From positions 980,639 to 1,044,638 of the forward strand of contig DKPQ01000017.1 of the NCBI GenBank assembly GCA_002471275.1: a stretch of 64,000 nucleotides of DNA, written 5' to 3'. The translations under genes were made by a program, and so were the position numbers. This DNA is from Flammeovirgaceae bacterium UBA7330. GTDB lineage: Bacteria > Bacteroidota > Bacteroidia > Cytophagales > Cyclobacteriaceae. Shown here one piece after another: positions 27,301-34,444 of this stretch. Numbering within the stretch: position 1 is the stretch's first letter; each line of letters opens with the position of its first letter. The notes beneath the pieces were generated by a model. That model worked only from the letters and a program-made list of their open reading frames with translations, was not told the origin of the DNA and ran no database searches.

Positions 27301-30300
27301 ACAGGATCAGCTGCAAGTCATGGTGATGTTGATGACATTTCAAGTCTTCAGTTCAGTTTCAATAACTCTGCATTCACCGATCACGATGCGATTGATGTAG
27401 AAAATGCAGTTAGTTATGACACTCCATTTGGTATCGATTTTTCACCCTATACCGACAATGATATTGTCACCTTTACCTTTTCTGAAATCAATGGTGAGGC
27501 TACCATCGATGCAAGCCTGCATACGGTAACTGCTGTCGCAGAAGCGGGAACAGATGTTTCGCAGATCACTCCAATGATCACAATATCACCAAATGCAACA
27601 GTTTCTCCTGATACCGGAGTAGAGCAAGACTTCACCTCTGCTGTGACTTACACGGTAACTGCTGAAGATGGAACAGAACAGGCATGGGAAGTTACAGTTA
27701 CTGAAGCTTTGGCTACACCTACTGACATTCTCCTTTCATCAACATCAATTGATGAAAATGGTGCACAGTTTGATCTTGTCGGAGACTTTACCTCGATTGA
27801 TGCCAGTTTTAATGATACCCATGTTCATAGCCTGGTAAGTGGGGAAGGGGACGATGACAATACATCTTTCGTAATTAATGAAGTAACACAATCGCTGGTT
27901 GCTAACGAAGTATTTGATTTTGAGACTAAAAACGAATATCACGTCCGGATACAAACCAATGACGGTAATGGTGGCCTTTTCGAAAAACCTTTTGTGATTA
28001 GCATCAATGACGTGAATGAAATCCCAACAGATATCACCCTGGACAATAGCTCAATCGATGAGAGCAACCCAACAGGAACAGTTGTAGGGTCTTTGGCAAC
28101 GATGGATGAAGACATAGGGCAATCTTACACCTACTCATTGGTAGCTGGTACCGGAGACACTGACAATGCTTCTTTCAGCATTTCAGGATCAGAATTGGTC
28201 TCTGCTGTAGTCTTTGATTTCGAAACACAAAATGCCTATTCCGTTCGGGTTCAAACCAATGATGGACTGGGGGGTACGTTTGAAAAGGCCTTCGCTATTT
28301 CCATCAATGACCTGCCGGCCCAGGTGACCTCCATTACTTTAAGTAACTCGGCGATTGATGAAAATGAAGTGTCAGGAACACTGGTGGGCACATTTGAGAC
28401 ATTTGGTGAAGATTTGTCGGGCAGTTATACCTATACTTTTGTAACCGGTACCGGGGATGATAACAATGGCTCGTTTACCATTTCGGGTAACCAGCTTTTG
28501 ACTGCCGAAAGCCTCAATTTCGAAGCGAAAAGCAGCTACAGTGTCCTGGTCATGTCAGATGATGGTGTACAGTCAGGCACAAAAGCTTTTACCATCGCAG
28601 TAAATGACATCTCCGAAGCACCAACAGATCTTGCGCTGAGTAACAACACCATTACTGAAAACAATGTGGCAGGTGAAGTGATCGGACTCTTTACTACCAC
28701 AGATGAGGATGCCGGAGAAAGCTTTACCTATAGCCTGGCAGCAGGATCAGGAGATACAGACAATGCTTCTTTCCTGGTCGTTGGAGGTGAATTGCTGGCC
28801 AATGCCGTATTTGACTTCGAAGCAAAAGCGACCTACTCAGTAAGAGTAGCTACAAATGATGGAAACGGTGGTACGTTTGAGAAGGTGTTTATGATCAATA
28901 TTGGAGACGAAAATGAAAGCATCCTGGTGACTGATCCCATAGCGGATTTCAGCCTTGATGAGGGATTTGGAACCCATGACATCGATCTAAGCACTGTATT
29001 TACCGACCAGGATGGAGATGAGCTGACATTTGAAGTAATCAGTAACAATACCGATGTAGTGAATGTGAGTAACTCCCTCTCAATACTTACCATTATGGAA
29101 GTCGGTGGTTTTGGTAGTGCTACCATCATGATCACAGCTGATGATGGATCTGGCGTGACCAACTCTCATGATTTTATGGTGACTGTAGTGGATGTAAATG
29201 AGGCTCCTGTTGTAGCGAATGCCATTGGCAACCAAATGCAGCAGGAAGGATTTGGAAGCCTGCAGGTCAGCTATGCAGGTGTCTTTACAGACGGAGATGG
29301 CGATGTGCTTACAATCGGTGTATTGAGCAGTGAAACAGGAGTGGTTACAGCCACAATCATCGAAGGGGAGCTAATTGAATTTACGGAAGTGGGCCTCGGT
29401 ACAAGTACCATCACCCTGACAGCCGATGACGAAAGGGGTGGAGTAGTAGAGACGGAATTCAGCTTTACCGTCACCGAAATTCCAAATACACCTCCGGTGG
29501 TAGCCAATGAAATGGCCGATGATGCCGCTGACGAAGGCTTCGGGACCATCCAGATCAGCTACGAAGATGTGTTTACCGATGCAGATGGCGACGAACTAAC
29601 CATCAGTGTATTGAGCAGCGAAACCACCGTGGTAACGGCTGCAGTGATCGAAGGCACTTTAATTGAAATTACAGAAGTAGGATTGGGATCCAGTGTGATC
29701 ACCCTGACTGCTGACGACAACAGGGGTGGGGTGGTTTCCACAGATTTTATCTTCACCGTCACGGAGGTACCCAATAACGCCCCTGTTGTTGCCAATGCCA
29801 TTCCGGACGATACGCAGGAAGAGGGATTTAGAGCCGTACAAATTAGCTATGCCGACGTGTTTACCGATGCGGATGGTGATGTGTTATCCATCACTGTGGA
29901 AAGCAGTAAAACCGGTGTGGTCACCGCTTCTATCATTGAGGGAGACCTGATTGAAATCACGGAGGTTGGAGTAGGCAGTAGTATCATTACCGTCACTGCC
30001 AAAGATGCAAATGGAGGGTCCGTGTCAGATGAGTTTACCTTCACTGTAACCGGTGCACCTCTTGGACTTGGAAATGAAATTGAGCTTGCCATCTATCCCA
30101 ACCCGACCAGTGATTATCTGAATGTAGAGTCAGATCGCATCATGCAGGTCCGTCTGGCAGACCTCAATGGGCACATTTTGAAGACCGGCGAGGGCAGAGC
30201 AGTGAAAATGGAGCTGGGATCATTTGCTGATGGTGTGTACCTCATCATTATTGAGCAGGAAGGCCAGTCAATCCGAAAAAGAATTATAAAGGCAAACTAA
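21373..30300 (+). CDS. Giant T9SS-secreted surface protein with propeller and cadherin-like blocks
   Basis: 2975 residues, with a signal peptide (1-24, ending MGMASGQ). Five propeller-like blocks of 40-50-residue units (consensus like TFNGDGTKMFIVG and QYSLTTPFDLSTS) alternate with a beta-sandwich module (pattern FANAGGTLTLSDDFTI, ITNLPTGL, DDVSSLIFNFLNSAF). They cover about residues 55-2025, with one extra sandwich near 1150-1260. A short Ig/DUF5018-like domain follows (about 2030-2115), then four cadherin-like repeats (about 2117-2515, DFETKNAYSVRVQTNDG), then four 95-residue repeats with VFTDADGDELTISVLSSET (about 2515-2895). A T9SS type A sorting domain forms the end (IYPNPTSDYLNV to RKRIIKAN). 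Acidic DxDGD loops imply calcium binding. Likely an adhesin or gliding/biofilm surface protein. It diverges from the ECF sigma operon. Confidence 0.9.
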   Translation: MTKALLNKIVLLAFMLAMMGMASGQSISYSSIYDISGGLTHATSYSVTTEQPSLTSARFSPDGHTLYTIGNSDDEINQYSVSTAFDLTSTVVHQGLLSVSVEISLPYDFAFSSDGKKLFVVDGLSVYEYSVSSAFDVTSTVTFVESISFISNLRSIRFSNDGETMFLGLLNGIRQYSLTAPYDISTFSYVGTNEIMTIPNDYRFSFNSDGSKLFTASNTGVIKEYKLVTPFDVTAGATGLSKSTTTENSLGSLFFSQDGTSLFLTNGFDEVSQYNMNAPKFKENGANNGAFDDSFESFSLEGETFVNAGANLTLGVHYQITNLPTGLSPVFEVSADGTSAHLSFTGNSTSHENADDVSSLIFNFLDGAFTGGDASAISNAQSASSGIAIDFRNSQIPIVGYSEPNISIENLQPTTFSVAAQETAPTGMTFNGDGTKMFIVGTLNDQIIEYSLTEPYEVLSGASATGNTYSVSGQDTAPQGIQFNDDGTKVYILGGTGDDINQYSLSIPYDITSTVVHQGTFSISTETAAPEAFVFSPSGEALFLISTSNGMFMYLLDNPFDITSGVNYESTAAINGRGIQFSSGGRKVYIETGNGFAEYELTVPFNISFGTSLLGSFSHSGQETQATDFFITPDNTSILVLGNTGDDITQFDLFPSVLTESFADDGSFEGSFELNIVEDFFANAGGSMTQGVHYSISNLPSGLSSTMNVSASGTTAELMITGNATSNDISDKVANLVFTFNDAAFVNSVAADVTNAVGFDSRFGLNFIEMNGIISAPGGFGLSNFSYSGKTFGFSAQEGNGNGLTFSNDGTQMFIAGNDGDDVGYYILSTAFDVSTAAYVGALDISGQTTLPSEVTFNNDGTKMYVSGGGTTIYQYSLTTPFDLSVGVTSDGSKTIPSAGMAFSPDGSRLITLQGANLHQYALETPFDIMGLVIKMGSVAHGLSVSSGLEISSDGTMLFAIRQATDQIYPIQLTAPYDILGGITGGTPIQVTSQETLPFNLAFSPDGSRMFVTGASDEVNQYDLSVSDLAESGTNDGSVSGSFTFNISGEKFANAGGTLTLSDDFTITNLPTGLVPVISVDGDGRGGSLSFSGNADSHQNADDVSSFTINFLNSAFGSNDASSVINASYLVNAGINFTDNGTITYEGGFSESYLNDGSVLGSVVMTIVSETFSKVGLLTSGVDYNITGIPSGLTPQLSVAGNRLSATLTLTGIATDHQDVNDVSDLVITFENSAFTSSDAEFVFNAVDASIGSGIDFNDNIPTLRYGNRFDLSAYPNYIPDVTFDLSLTEDSPGGMAFSNDGFKMFIIGYTNKTVYEFNLTSAFDISDVTYSGNSYTTTINSPSDLVFDSNGTTMFIMDGGLDQIQQYGLSSAFDLTSTITPEGTFSVSSQDIQAAAMTFSPNGKKMYMLGSNNDKVFQYSLTNPYDITTGVTYDEVSVSVNAVNYTDIQISDDGKEFLILNSAFPGASYIRQYELATPYDISGGISVTGGFYYHDIEYGPTDIALSPDNKRLIVLGAHQAMIYQFDLPVDGFIEVASNDGSVEGSLHIEIKDDQFTHSGESFEYGTDYTINNLPAGLSANLDVNGDGYSATVTLSGVATAHQDIHDVVLEFTFNNSAFVNSNAADVVNAISATSSRKVDFRDNNPFLTYGNELDMDFATNSGSPLDVSVWGDSPTGVKFSDDGLKIFISIYGLGTVYQYNLTDPYEITSGVTYTGSYDHSAEDSYAEDLDFSADGLKMFILGSDNYTIFQYNLTNPFDITSGVTYSGNSFLHEDYTTSLYGFTFKNDGTKLYLADADDYTVKQFSLSTAYDLSTITYDGDPFPLVDVSPTGIEFSTDGRFFIMTDDNTYQTVRYKLYEPWDVTKGGVIQETYDLDALSVWGNGIGLSPDGSRVFIVDGDNYEILQFEIDLGDFKETIANDGTLDGVTSIYLIDDTFTHANDVLGYGTDYTVNNLPAGLTPTLTVSGDGYSAVLTLTGSAASHGDVDDISSLQFSFNNSAFTDHDAIDVENAVSYDTPFGIDFSPYTDNDIVTFTFSEINGEATIDASLHTVTAVAEAGTDVSQITPMITISPNATVSPDTGVEQDFTSAVTYTVTAEDGTEQAWEVTVTEALATPTDILLSSTSIDENGAQFDLVGDFTSIDASFNDTHVHSLVSGEGDDDNTSFVINEVTQSLVANEVFDFETKNEYHVRIQTNDGNGGLFEKPFVISINDVNEIPTDITLDNSSIDESNPTGTVVGSLATMDEDIGQSYTYSLVAGTGDTDNASFSISGSELVSAVVFDFETQNAYSVRVQTNDGLGGTFEKAFAISINDLPAQVTSITLSNSAIDENEVSGTLVGTFETFGEDLSGSYTYTFVTGTGDDNNGSFTISGNQLLTAESLNFEAKSSYSVLVMSDDGVQSGTKAFTIAVNDISEAPTDLALSNNTITENNVAGEVIGLFTTTDEDAGESFTYSLAAGSGDTDNASFLVVGGELLANAVFDFEAKATYSVRVATNDGNGGTFEKVFMINIGDENESILVTDPIADFSLDEGFGTHDIDLSTVFTDQDGDELTFEVISNNTDVVNVSNSLSILTIMEVGGFGSATIMITADDGSGVTNSHDFMVTVVDVNEAPVVANAIGNQMQQEGFGSLQVSYAGVFTDGDGDVLTIGVLSSETGVVTATIIEGELIEFTEVGLGTSTITLTADDERGGVVETEFSFTVTEIPNTPPVVANEMADDAADEGFGTIQISYEDVFTDADGDELTISVLSSETTVVTAAVIEGTLIEITEVGLGSSVITLTADDNRGGVVSTDFIFTVTEVPNNAPVVANAIPDDTQEEGFRAVQISYADVFTDADGDVLSITVESSKTGVVTASIIEGDLIEITEVGVGSSIITVTAKDANGGSVSDEFTFTVTGAPLGLGNEIELAIYPNPTSDYLNVESDRIMQVRLADLNGHILKTGEGRAVKMELGSFADGVYLIIIEQEGQSIRKRIIKAN

Positions 30301-30305
30301 GGCAG

Positions 30306-30355
30306 CAATAGCTCAGGCTATTGTATAGGTCGTCTCCAGGAGGCGGCCTTTTTTT
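30306..30355 (+). terminator. Twin-hairpin terminator of the giant gene
   Basis: First hairpin CAATAGC-TCAG-GCTATTG (30306-30323). Second hairpin GGTCGTCTCC-A-GGAGGCGGCC (30328-30348) followed by seven T. A near-copy occurs after the FG-GAP gene at 44184-44234. Confidence 0.88.
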
Positions 30356-30469
30356 ATTTCAAGGATCGGGGATGCTAAAACGTGAGCATTGGGTGAGGAA
30401 GTCAGTAGCGCGAGAAAAAAGCCTCAATTCATTTAAAATCCACCTAAATGTCTCAGCTTTGAAGTCCGA

Positions 30470-31438
30470 ATGAAATGGATTGAAGAGTACGTATTGAGCG
30501 CTACCGGAGCGACTGCCATTAACAATAAGCAATCGGTGCAGACATTGTGGAGTGGCTATGGAGAGATCAAGCGTTATTTCCTGAAAGGAGGGACGCAACC
30601 AAGTGTCATTGTCAAGCACATTCAACTGCCTGAAAACAGTCATCACCCAAGAGGTTGGAATACAGAAATTTCACATCAGCGTAAACTCAAATCCTACCAG
30701 GTGGAGACCAACTGGTATCAGCACTTTTCTCAAAAAACAAGTGCATCATGCAGGGTGCCAAAACTTCTGAAAGCCACAGAACAGGATGGAGAGTTACTTT
30801 TGATCATGGAAGACCTGGATGCCTCTGGATTTACTGGTCGTCTGCAGCCCGAAAACGTTTCTTTAGCAGATGCACTAAGTTGTCTGAAATGGCTGGCAGA
30901 TTTCCATGCCACGTTTTTGGGAGTTGACGCGAAGGGTCTTTGGTCCATAGGTACCTACTGGCATCTGGATACACGACCGGATGAGTGGGAGCGGATGGGT
31001 AACCAGCCACTTAAAGCTGCTGCAGAGGTTATTGACAAGCGATTGAACAGTGCCAAATATCAAACCCTGGTCCACGGAGATGCCAAACTGGCCAACTTCT
31101 GTTTTCACCAAACTGGTGAGATGGCCGCGGTAGATTTTCAGTATGTCGGGAAGGGTTGTGGGATGAAAGATGTAGCCTACTTTATCAGCAGCTGTTTCGA
31201 TGATGAAGAATGTGAAAAGTATGAATCCGAGTTATTGGATACCTATTTTAAACAACTTGAAATGAGTTTGGATAACTATGCTGTATTCCAGGAACTTAAA
31301 GAAGAGTGGATGGCATTATATTCATATGCCTGGGCAGACTTTTACAGGTTTCTGGATGGCTGGAGCCCGGGCCACTGGAAGCTCCATGGCTATAGCGAAC
31401 GGATGACTCAGCAGGCACTTGACGAATTAAATCCATGA
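30470..31438 (+). CDS. EcKinase/CHK-like phosphotransferase
   Basis: A 322-residue protein-kinase-fold enzyme that probably phosphorylates a small molecule. The N-lobe lysine lies in SVIVKHIQLP. The hinge region is LLIMEDLDASGF, the catalytic loop is VHGDAKLANF (H202, D204, N209), and the metal-binding aspartate is D222 in AVDFQYVGKG. The overall pattern, including the DFQ triad and the Y-x-x-x-W-x-D/Y C-terminal helices, recalls the ecdysteroid-kinase-like/CHK family. The stop overlaps the next start by four bases (ATGA), so it is translationally coupled to an inositol-phosphatase family gene. The substrate is unknown. Confidence 0.83.
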   Translation: MKWIEEYVLSATGATAINNKQSVQTLWSGYGEIKRYFLKGGTQPSVIVKHIQLPENSHHPRGWNTEISHQRKLKSYQVETNWYQHFSQKTSASCRVPKLLKATEQDGELLLIMEDLDASGFTGRLQPENVSLADALSCLKWLADFHATFLGVDAKGLWSIGTYWHLDTRPDEWERMGNQPLKAAAEVIDKRLNSAKYQTLVHGDAKLANFCFHQTGEMAAVDFQYVGKGCGMKDVAYFISSCFDDEECEKYESELLDTYFKQLEMSLDNYAVFQELKEEWMALYSYAWADFYRFLDGWSPGHWKLHGYSERMTQQALDELNP

Positions 31439-32295
31439 AAGCATTAACATTAACCCAGTTACAAAACCTATGTGATGTTGCCAGAGAAGCAGCAGTATCA
31501 GCTGGTCAGTACATCCAATCCCAGTTTGATCAGGAATATAAAAAGGGACACAAAGCAGGAGGGGATTCTTTGGCTTCCCAGGTGGTGACAGCCGTGGACA
31601 TCAAGGCACAGGAAATCATCCTGGAAGGGTTAAATAAATCCATAAAAAACTATGATTTAGGCCTGCTGACAGAAGAGTCGGCTGACGATCATTCGAGGTC
31701 GGAGAAAGCTTATTTCTGGTGTATCGACCCGATGGACGGTACCTTGCCCTTTACTGAGCACCGGTCCGGATATGCAGTTTCCATCGCGTTGATCTCACAA
31801 TCAGGTGATCCGGTGGTTGGTGTGGCCTATATCCCGGACCTGGAAGCCTGCTATACCGCCATAAAGGGGTCCGGTGTGTATCTCAATGACCAGCCATTTG
31901 TGCGTGAAAAACCGGCAGACCCCACCATTCATTTCTATATGGATCAAAGCTTTCTCGCAGAAACCTATGTAGATACCATTAAACAGCAGTTTGAAACCCA
32001 TTACACGCGAGTACGCTACCATTCCGACTTTGGTGGCGTACGAAATGCTATCGGAGTGATGTCTTCCACCAGGGGCTGTTACTTCAAGTTGCCCAGGGAA
32101 CGTAAAGGCTGTGGCAGCATCTGGGACTATGCCGCCACACGCCTGCTTATGGAAGAGCTGGGATTATGTGTTTCTACCTTCGGGGGTGATACCCTTCACC
32201 TCAACCGTCCATCTACCACCTTCATGAATGAAACAGGCATACTCTACGCGACAGATGAAGAGTTGGTTGCATATATTAGAGGGTTGAAGGTGTGA
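31435..32295 (+). CDS. Inositol monophosphatase/CysQ family phosphatase
   Basis: A 286-residue Mg2+-dependent phosphatase. Metal-site motifs are LLTEESADD (near residues 78-86), the WCIDPMDGT box (D98, D101, G102, T103) and the C-terminal IWDYAA near 238. Family members hydrolyse inositol monophosphate, 3'-phosphoadenosine nucleotides or fructose-1,6-bisphosphate. The variant DPMDGTLPFTE loop does not settle which. Because it overlaps a phosphotransferase gene by four bases, the two may act on the same small molecule in opposite directions; this is inference. Confidence 0.85.
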   Translation: MKALTLTQLQNLCDVAREAAVSAGQYIQSQFDQEYKKGHKAGGDSLASQVVTAVDIKAQEIILEGLNKSIKNYDLGLLTEESADDHSRSEKAYFWCIDPMDGTLPFTEHRSGYAVSIALISQSGDPVVGVAYIPDLEACYTAIKGSGVYLNDQPFVREKPADPTIHFYMDQSFLAETYVDTIKQQFETHYTRVRYHSDFGGVRNAIGVMSSTRGCYFKLPRERKGCGSIWDYAATRLLMEELGLCVSTFGGDTLHLNRPSTTFMNETGILYATDEELVAYIRGLKV

Positions 32296-32391
32296 ATCCA
32301 CTCACGGTAATTGAGCTTTTGCTCCAGGTATAAATGGGGAATGTGAAATTTTACAACTCCAGATTGTCTCCTCATATTAGAACATTCCACA

Positions 32392-32988
32392 TTATTCTTT
32401 TTTTGCCTCCAATGCATAAATGACATCCCCCTGGTCATTGAATCGCGTGCCTCGCTTCTGCCTGGCTACAAACCAGACAGCCATGAAGTCTCCTCCTGAA
32501 GCGGCCGCATTGACAAGGGTAGGAATAAAGACCCATGGGGAATGCGTAAGCGGAACATAACCCAGGAGAATAACACCCACTGCAGAGATGATCGTAAATG
32601 GTGCCAGCGCATTGATGATCAACGAACGGCCACTGAGCACATGTTCCGGGGCGGAAGCAAAAATAGTCCAGCCACGCCAGCCAATATGGGGTAGCTGCCC
32701 ATGGGTTAGGTAAAATACGATAGCATGAATCAGCTCATGCAGGTAGAGTACGCCCATTATATTGGCAGTAAGCAACAATATACTTACCCAGGAAGGTATA
32801 CCTGGCAATTCTATACTGATTAACTGCCTAAAGCTGACATTTTCATGCATGGATAGGACATATGTGTGCAGTAAATAGCCAAATATCAGTACACCAGCCC
32901 CCCTGATGACATATGACATGATCAATTGACCTCGGTTGTTACGGAAGTCCAGTGCTGCAATGGTTTTGTAATTGTGTAAAGAATTCAT
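32392..32988 (-). CDS. DUF3267-type membrane metalloprotease-like protein
   Basis: A 198-residue protein with four or five hydrophobic segments. A zinc-type HELIH motif (H84, E85, H88) lies at the start of a membrane segment, like the DUF3267 family and the M50 site-2-like peptidases. A later conserved aspartate expected as third ligand is probably in the C-terminal VNAAASGGDFMAVWF stretch. Converges with the phosphatase gene; no partner gene is evident. Confidence 0.75.
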   Translation of the reverse strand: MNSLHNYKTIAALDFRNNRGQLIMSYVIRGAGVLIFGYLLHTYVLSMHENVSFRQLISIELPGIPSWVSILLLTANIMGVLYLHELIHAIVFYLTHGQLPHIGWRGWTIFASAPEHVLSGRSLIINALAPFTIISAVGVILLGYVPLTHSPWVFIPTLVNAAASGGDFMAVWFVARQKRGTRFNDQGDVIYALEAKKE

Positions 32989-33153
32989 GAGAATCTTTCA
33001 GTTTTTATTTGGGCAAAACTTGATATCTCAGCAGTTAGAATCGTCCTGAAATGAAATTCGGGACCTTTTAATAAAAAAAGGTCATTGACAATCCGAATTG
33101 TCTTGCAGTGCGGGAAAATTGCGGTACTATGTTTTATTGTTAAATAATATACA

Positions 33154-33161
33154 TACCTTTG
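33154..33161 (+). promoter_or_regulatory. Bacteroidota-type -7 box for the cold-shock genes
   Basis: TACCTTTG fits the TAnnTTTG -7 consensus of Bacteroidota. The candidate upstream TTG at 33137-33139 is closer than the usual spacing, so the -33 element is uncertain. Start of transcription near 33168 would give a leader of about 390 bases to the first csp gene. Confidence 0.4.
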
Positions 33162-33167
33162 CCTCGC

Positions 33168-33560
33168 CCAAAGGAATTTTGGGTACAATAATTTAGTAAG
33201 TGCACTCTCTCAGAGTGAGTAGTAACCGTTCAGTTTGTATTTCCTCAAAGATTTCTTACCAACGTTTCCGGCAGTCAGTTTAAACAACTGGTTCCGCATC
33301 ATTTGCTTCCTTATTGAAGTAAATTTTAAGTAATGCGTTTTTTATAAGAGAATTATCATTTCCAAAATCAGTAGGCGCTGATTTTTCCTCCACACTTAAG
33401 TATTGTGTCGCGGAATACTTCAAAAGCTATCAACTAAACAGATTTGGCAAGACCATGGATGAATAGATCCATCGAATAGGTAGGACCGAAAGCGTAACAG
33501 CCACCGGAGTATCCTGCACATTCGTCAATTAATGAATAAAAAATTTTAATACATACAATA
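33168..33560 (+). other. Long structured leader before the csp genes
   Basis: About 390 bases without a credible gene. Short perfect hairpins occur: CACTCT-CTC-AGAGTG (33203-33217), ATCAG-TAGGCG-CTGAT (33367-33382) and AAGTATT-N9-AATACTT (33398-33420). Long leaders that refold with temperature are known for E. coli cspA; whether this one does is not known. Confidence 0.45.
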
Positions 33561-33755
33561 ATGCAAGAAGGAATAGTGAAGTTTTTCAATACGGAAAAAG
33601 GATTTGGTTTTATTACACCGACCAACTCCGACAAGGACGTGTTTGTCCATACCAGTGGCCTGATCCATGAAATCATGGAAGATGACAAGGTTTCATTTGA
33701 AACCGAGCAGGGTCACAGAGGAATCAGTGCGGTCAACGTAGAACGCATAGACTAA
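33561..33755 (+). CDS. Cold-shock domain protein, copy 1
   Basis: A 64-residue CspA-family protein: a single five-strand OB fold with the RNA-binding motifs KGFGFI (RNP1, residues 14-19) and DVFVHTSG (RNP2, about 27-34). It binds single-stranded RNA and acts as an RNA chaperone. First of three tandem paralogs spaced by about 31 bases each, almost identical over the first 50 codons to copy 2. A terminator follows only the third, so the three are probably one transcript. Confidence 0.92.
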   Translation: MQEGIVKFFNTEKGFGFITPTNSDKDVFVHTSGLIHEIMEDDKVSFETEQGHRGISAVNVERID

Positions 33756-33786
33756 TAAATAAGTAATACATACAATTAATAATACA

Positions 33787-33981
33787 ATGCAAGAAGGAAC
33801 AGTAAAATTTTTCAACACAGAAAAAGGATTCGGATTTATTACACCAACCAACTCCGACAAGGACATATTTGTCCACACCAGTGGTCTTATCCATGAAATC
33901 ATGGAAAATGACAAGGTTTCATTTGAAACTGAGCAAGGTAAAAAAGGACTCAATGCGATCAATGTTGAGCGCATAGACTAA
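33787..33981 (+). CDS. Cold-shock domain protein, copy 2
   Basis: A 64-residue CspA-family protein with RNP1 KGFGFI and RNP2 DIFVHTSG. It differs from copy 1 at only a few positions, most in the last 15 residues (KKGLNAINVERID), so it looks like a recent tandem duplicate. Same strand and spacing as its neighbours. Confidence 0.92.
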   Translation: MQEGTVKFFNTEKGFGFITPTNSDKDIFVHTSGLIHEIMENDKVSFETEQGKKGLNAINVERID

Positions 33982-34012
33982 TTACTGGCAATACCAATAG
34001 AATACCAATACA

Positions 34013-34207
34013 ATGCAAGAAGGAACAGTAAAGTTTTTCAACACAGAAAAGGGTTTTGGATTTATCAAACCTGATAATTCAAGCGAAGATTTATTTGTAC
34101 ATGCCAATGGACTGATTGATGAGATCAGAGAAAATGACAAAGTACAATTTGAAACAGAACAAGGCAGAAAAGGCTTAAACGCTATTAATGTTGAGGTTTT
34201 GAAGTAA
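34013..34207 (+). CDS. Cold-shock domain protein, copy 3
   Basis: A 64-residue CspA-family protein with RNP1 KGFGFI. The RNP2 region is more diverged (DLFVHANG) and the loop is KPDNSSED in place of TPTNSDKD. It is the most distinct of the three paralogs, so it may have different RNA preference. Followed by a strong terminator. Confidence 0.92.
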   Translation: MQEGTVKFFNTEKGFGFIKPDNSSEDLFVHANGLIDEIRENDKVQFETEQGRKGLNAINVEVLK

Positions 34208-34227
34208 AAACATCATTCAAACATAGG

Positions 34228-34268
34228 AAAAGGTGGACCTGCACGAGCAGCGTCCACCTTTTTTTTTG
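34228..34268 (+). terminator. Rho-independent terminator after the csp cluster
   Basis: AAAAGGTGGAC (34228-34238) pairs with GTCCACCTTTT (34252-34262) across a loop that has its own CTGC/GCAG pairing; a T run follows. Confidence 0.9.
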
Positions 34269-34444
34269 GTTCATAGGTTGCTCTGACTTTGTTTGTCCAT
34301 GATGCAAGGCACCCAAGCAAGGTGATGAGTGAGTACTCGTGTATAAGATGTAAAAGTATTTGAAGGCAATAGAGAGGGATTTGAAAACGGATCTCGTCTA
34401 ATCTTAAAATAGAGATAATACATTGTTAACATAAGCACCCTACC

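Noticed and set aside
29271..30092. Minus-strand frames inside the giant gene, rich in Ser and Thr
   Set aside because: They mirror the repetitive Asp/Gly/Ala codons of the real gene; composition artefact.
33434..33974. Minus-strand frames across the csp genes
   Set aside because: Antisense reflections of two nearly identical csp copies, with the same mirrored sequence in each.
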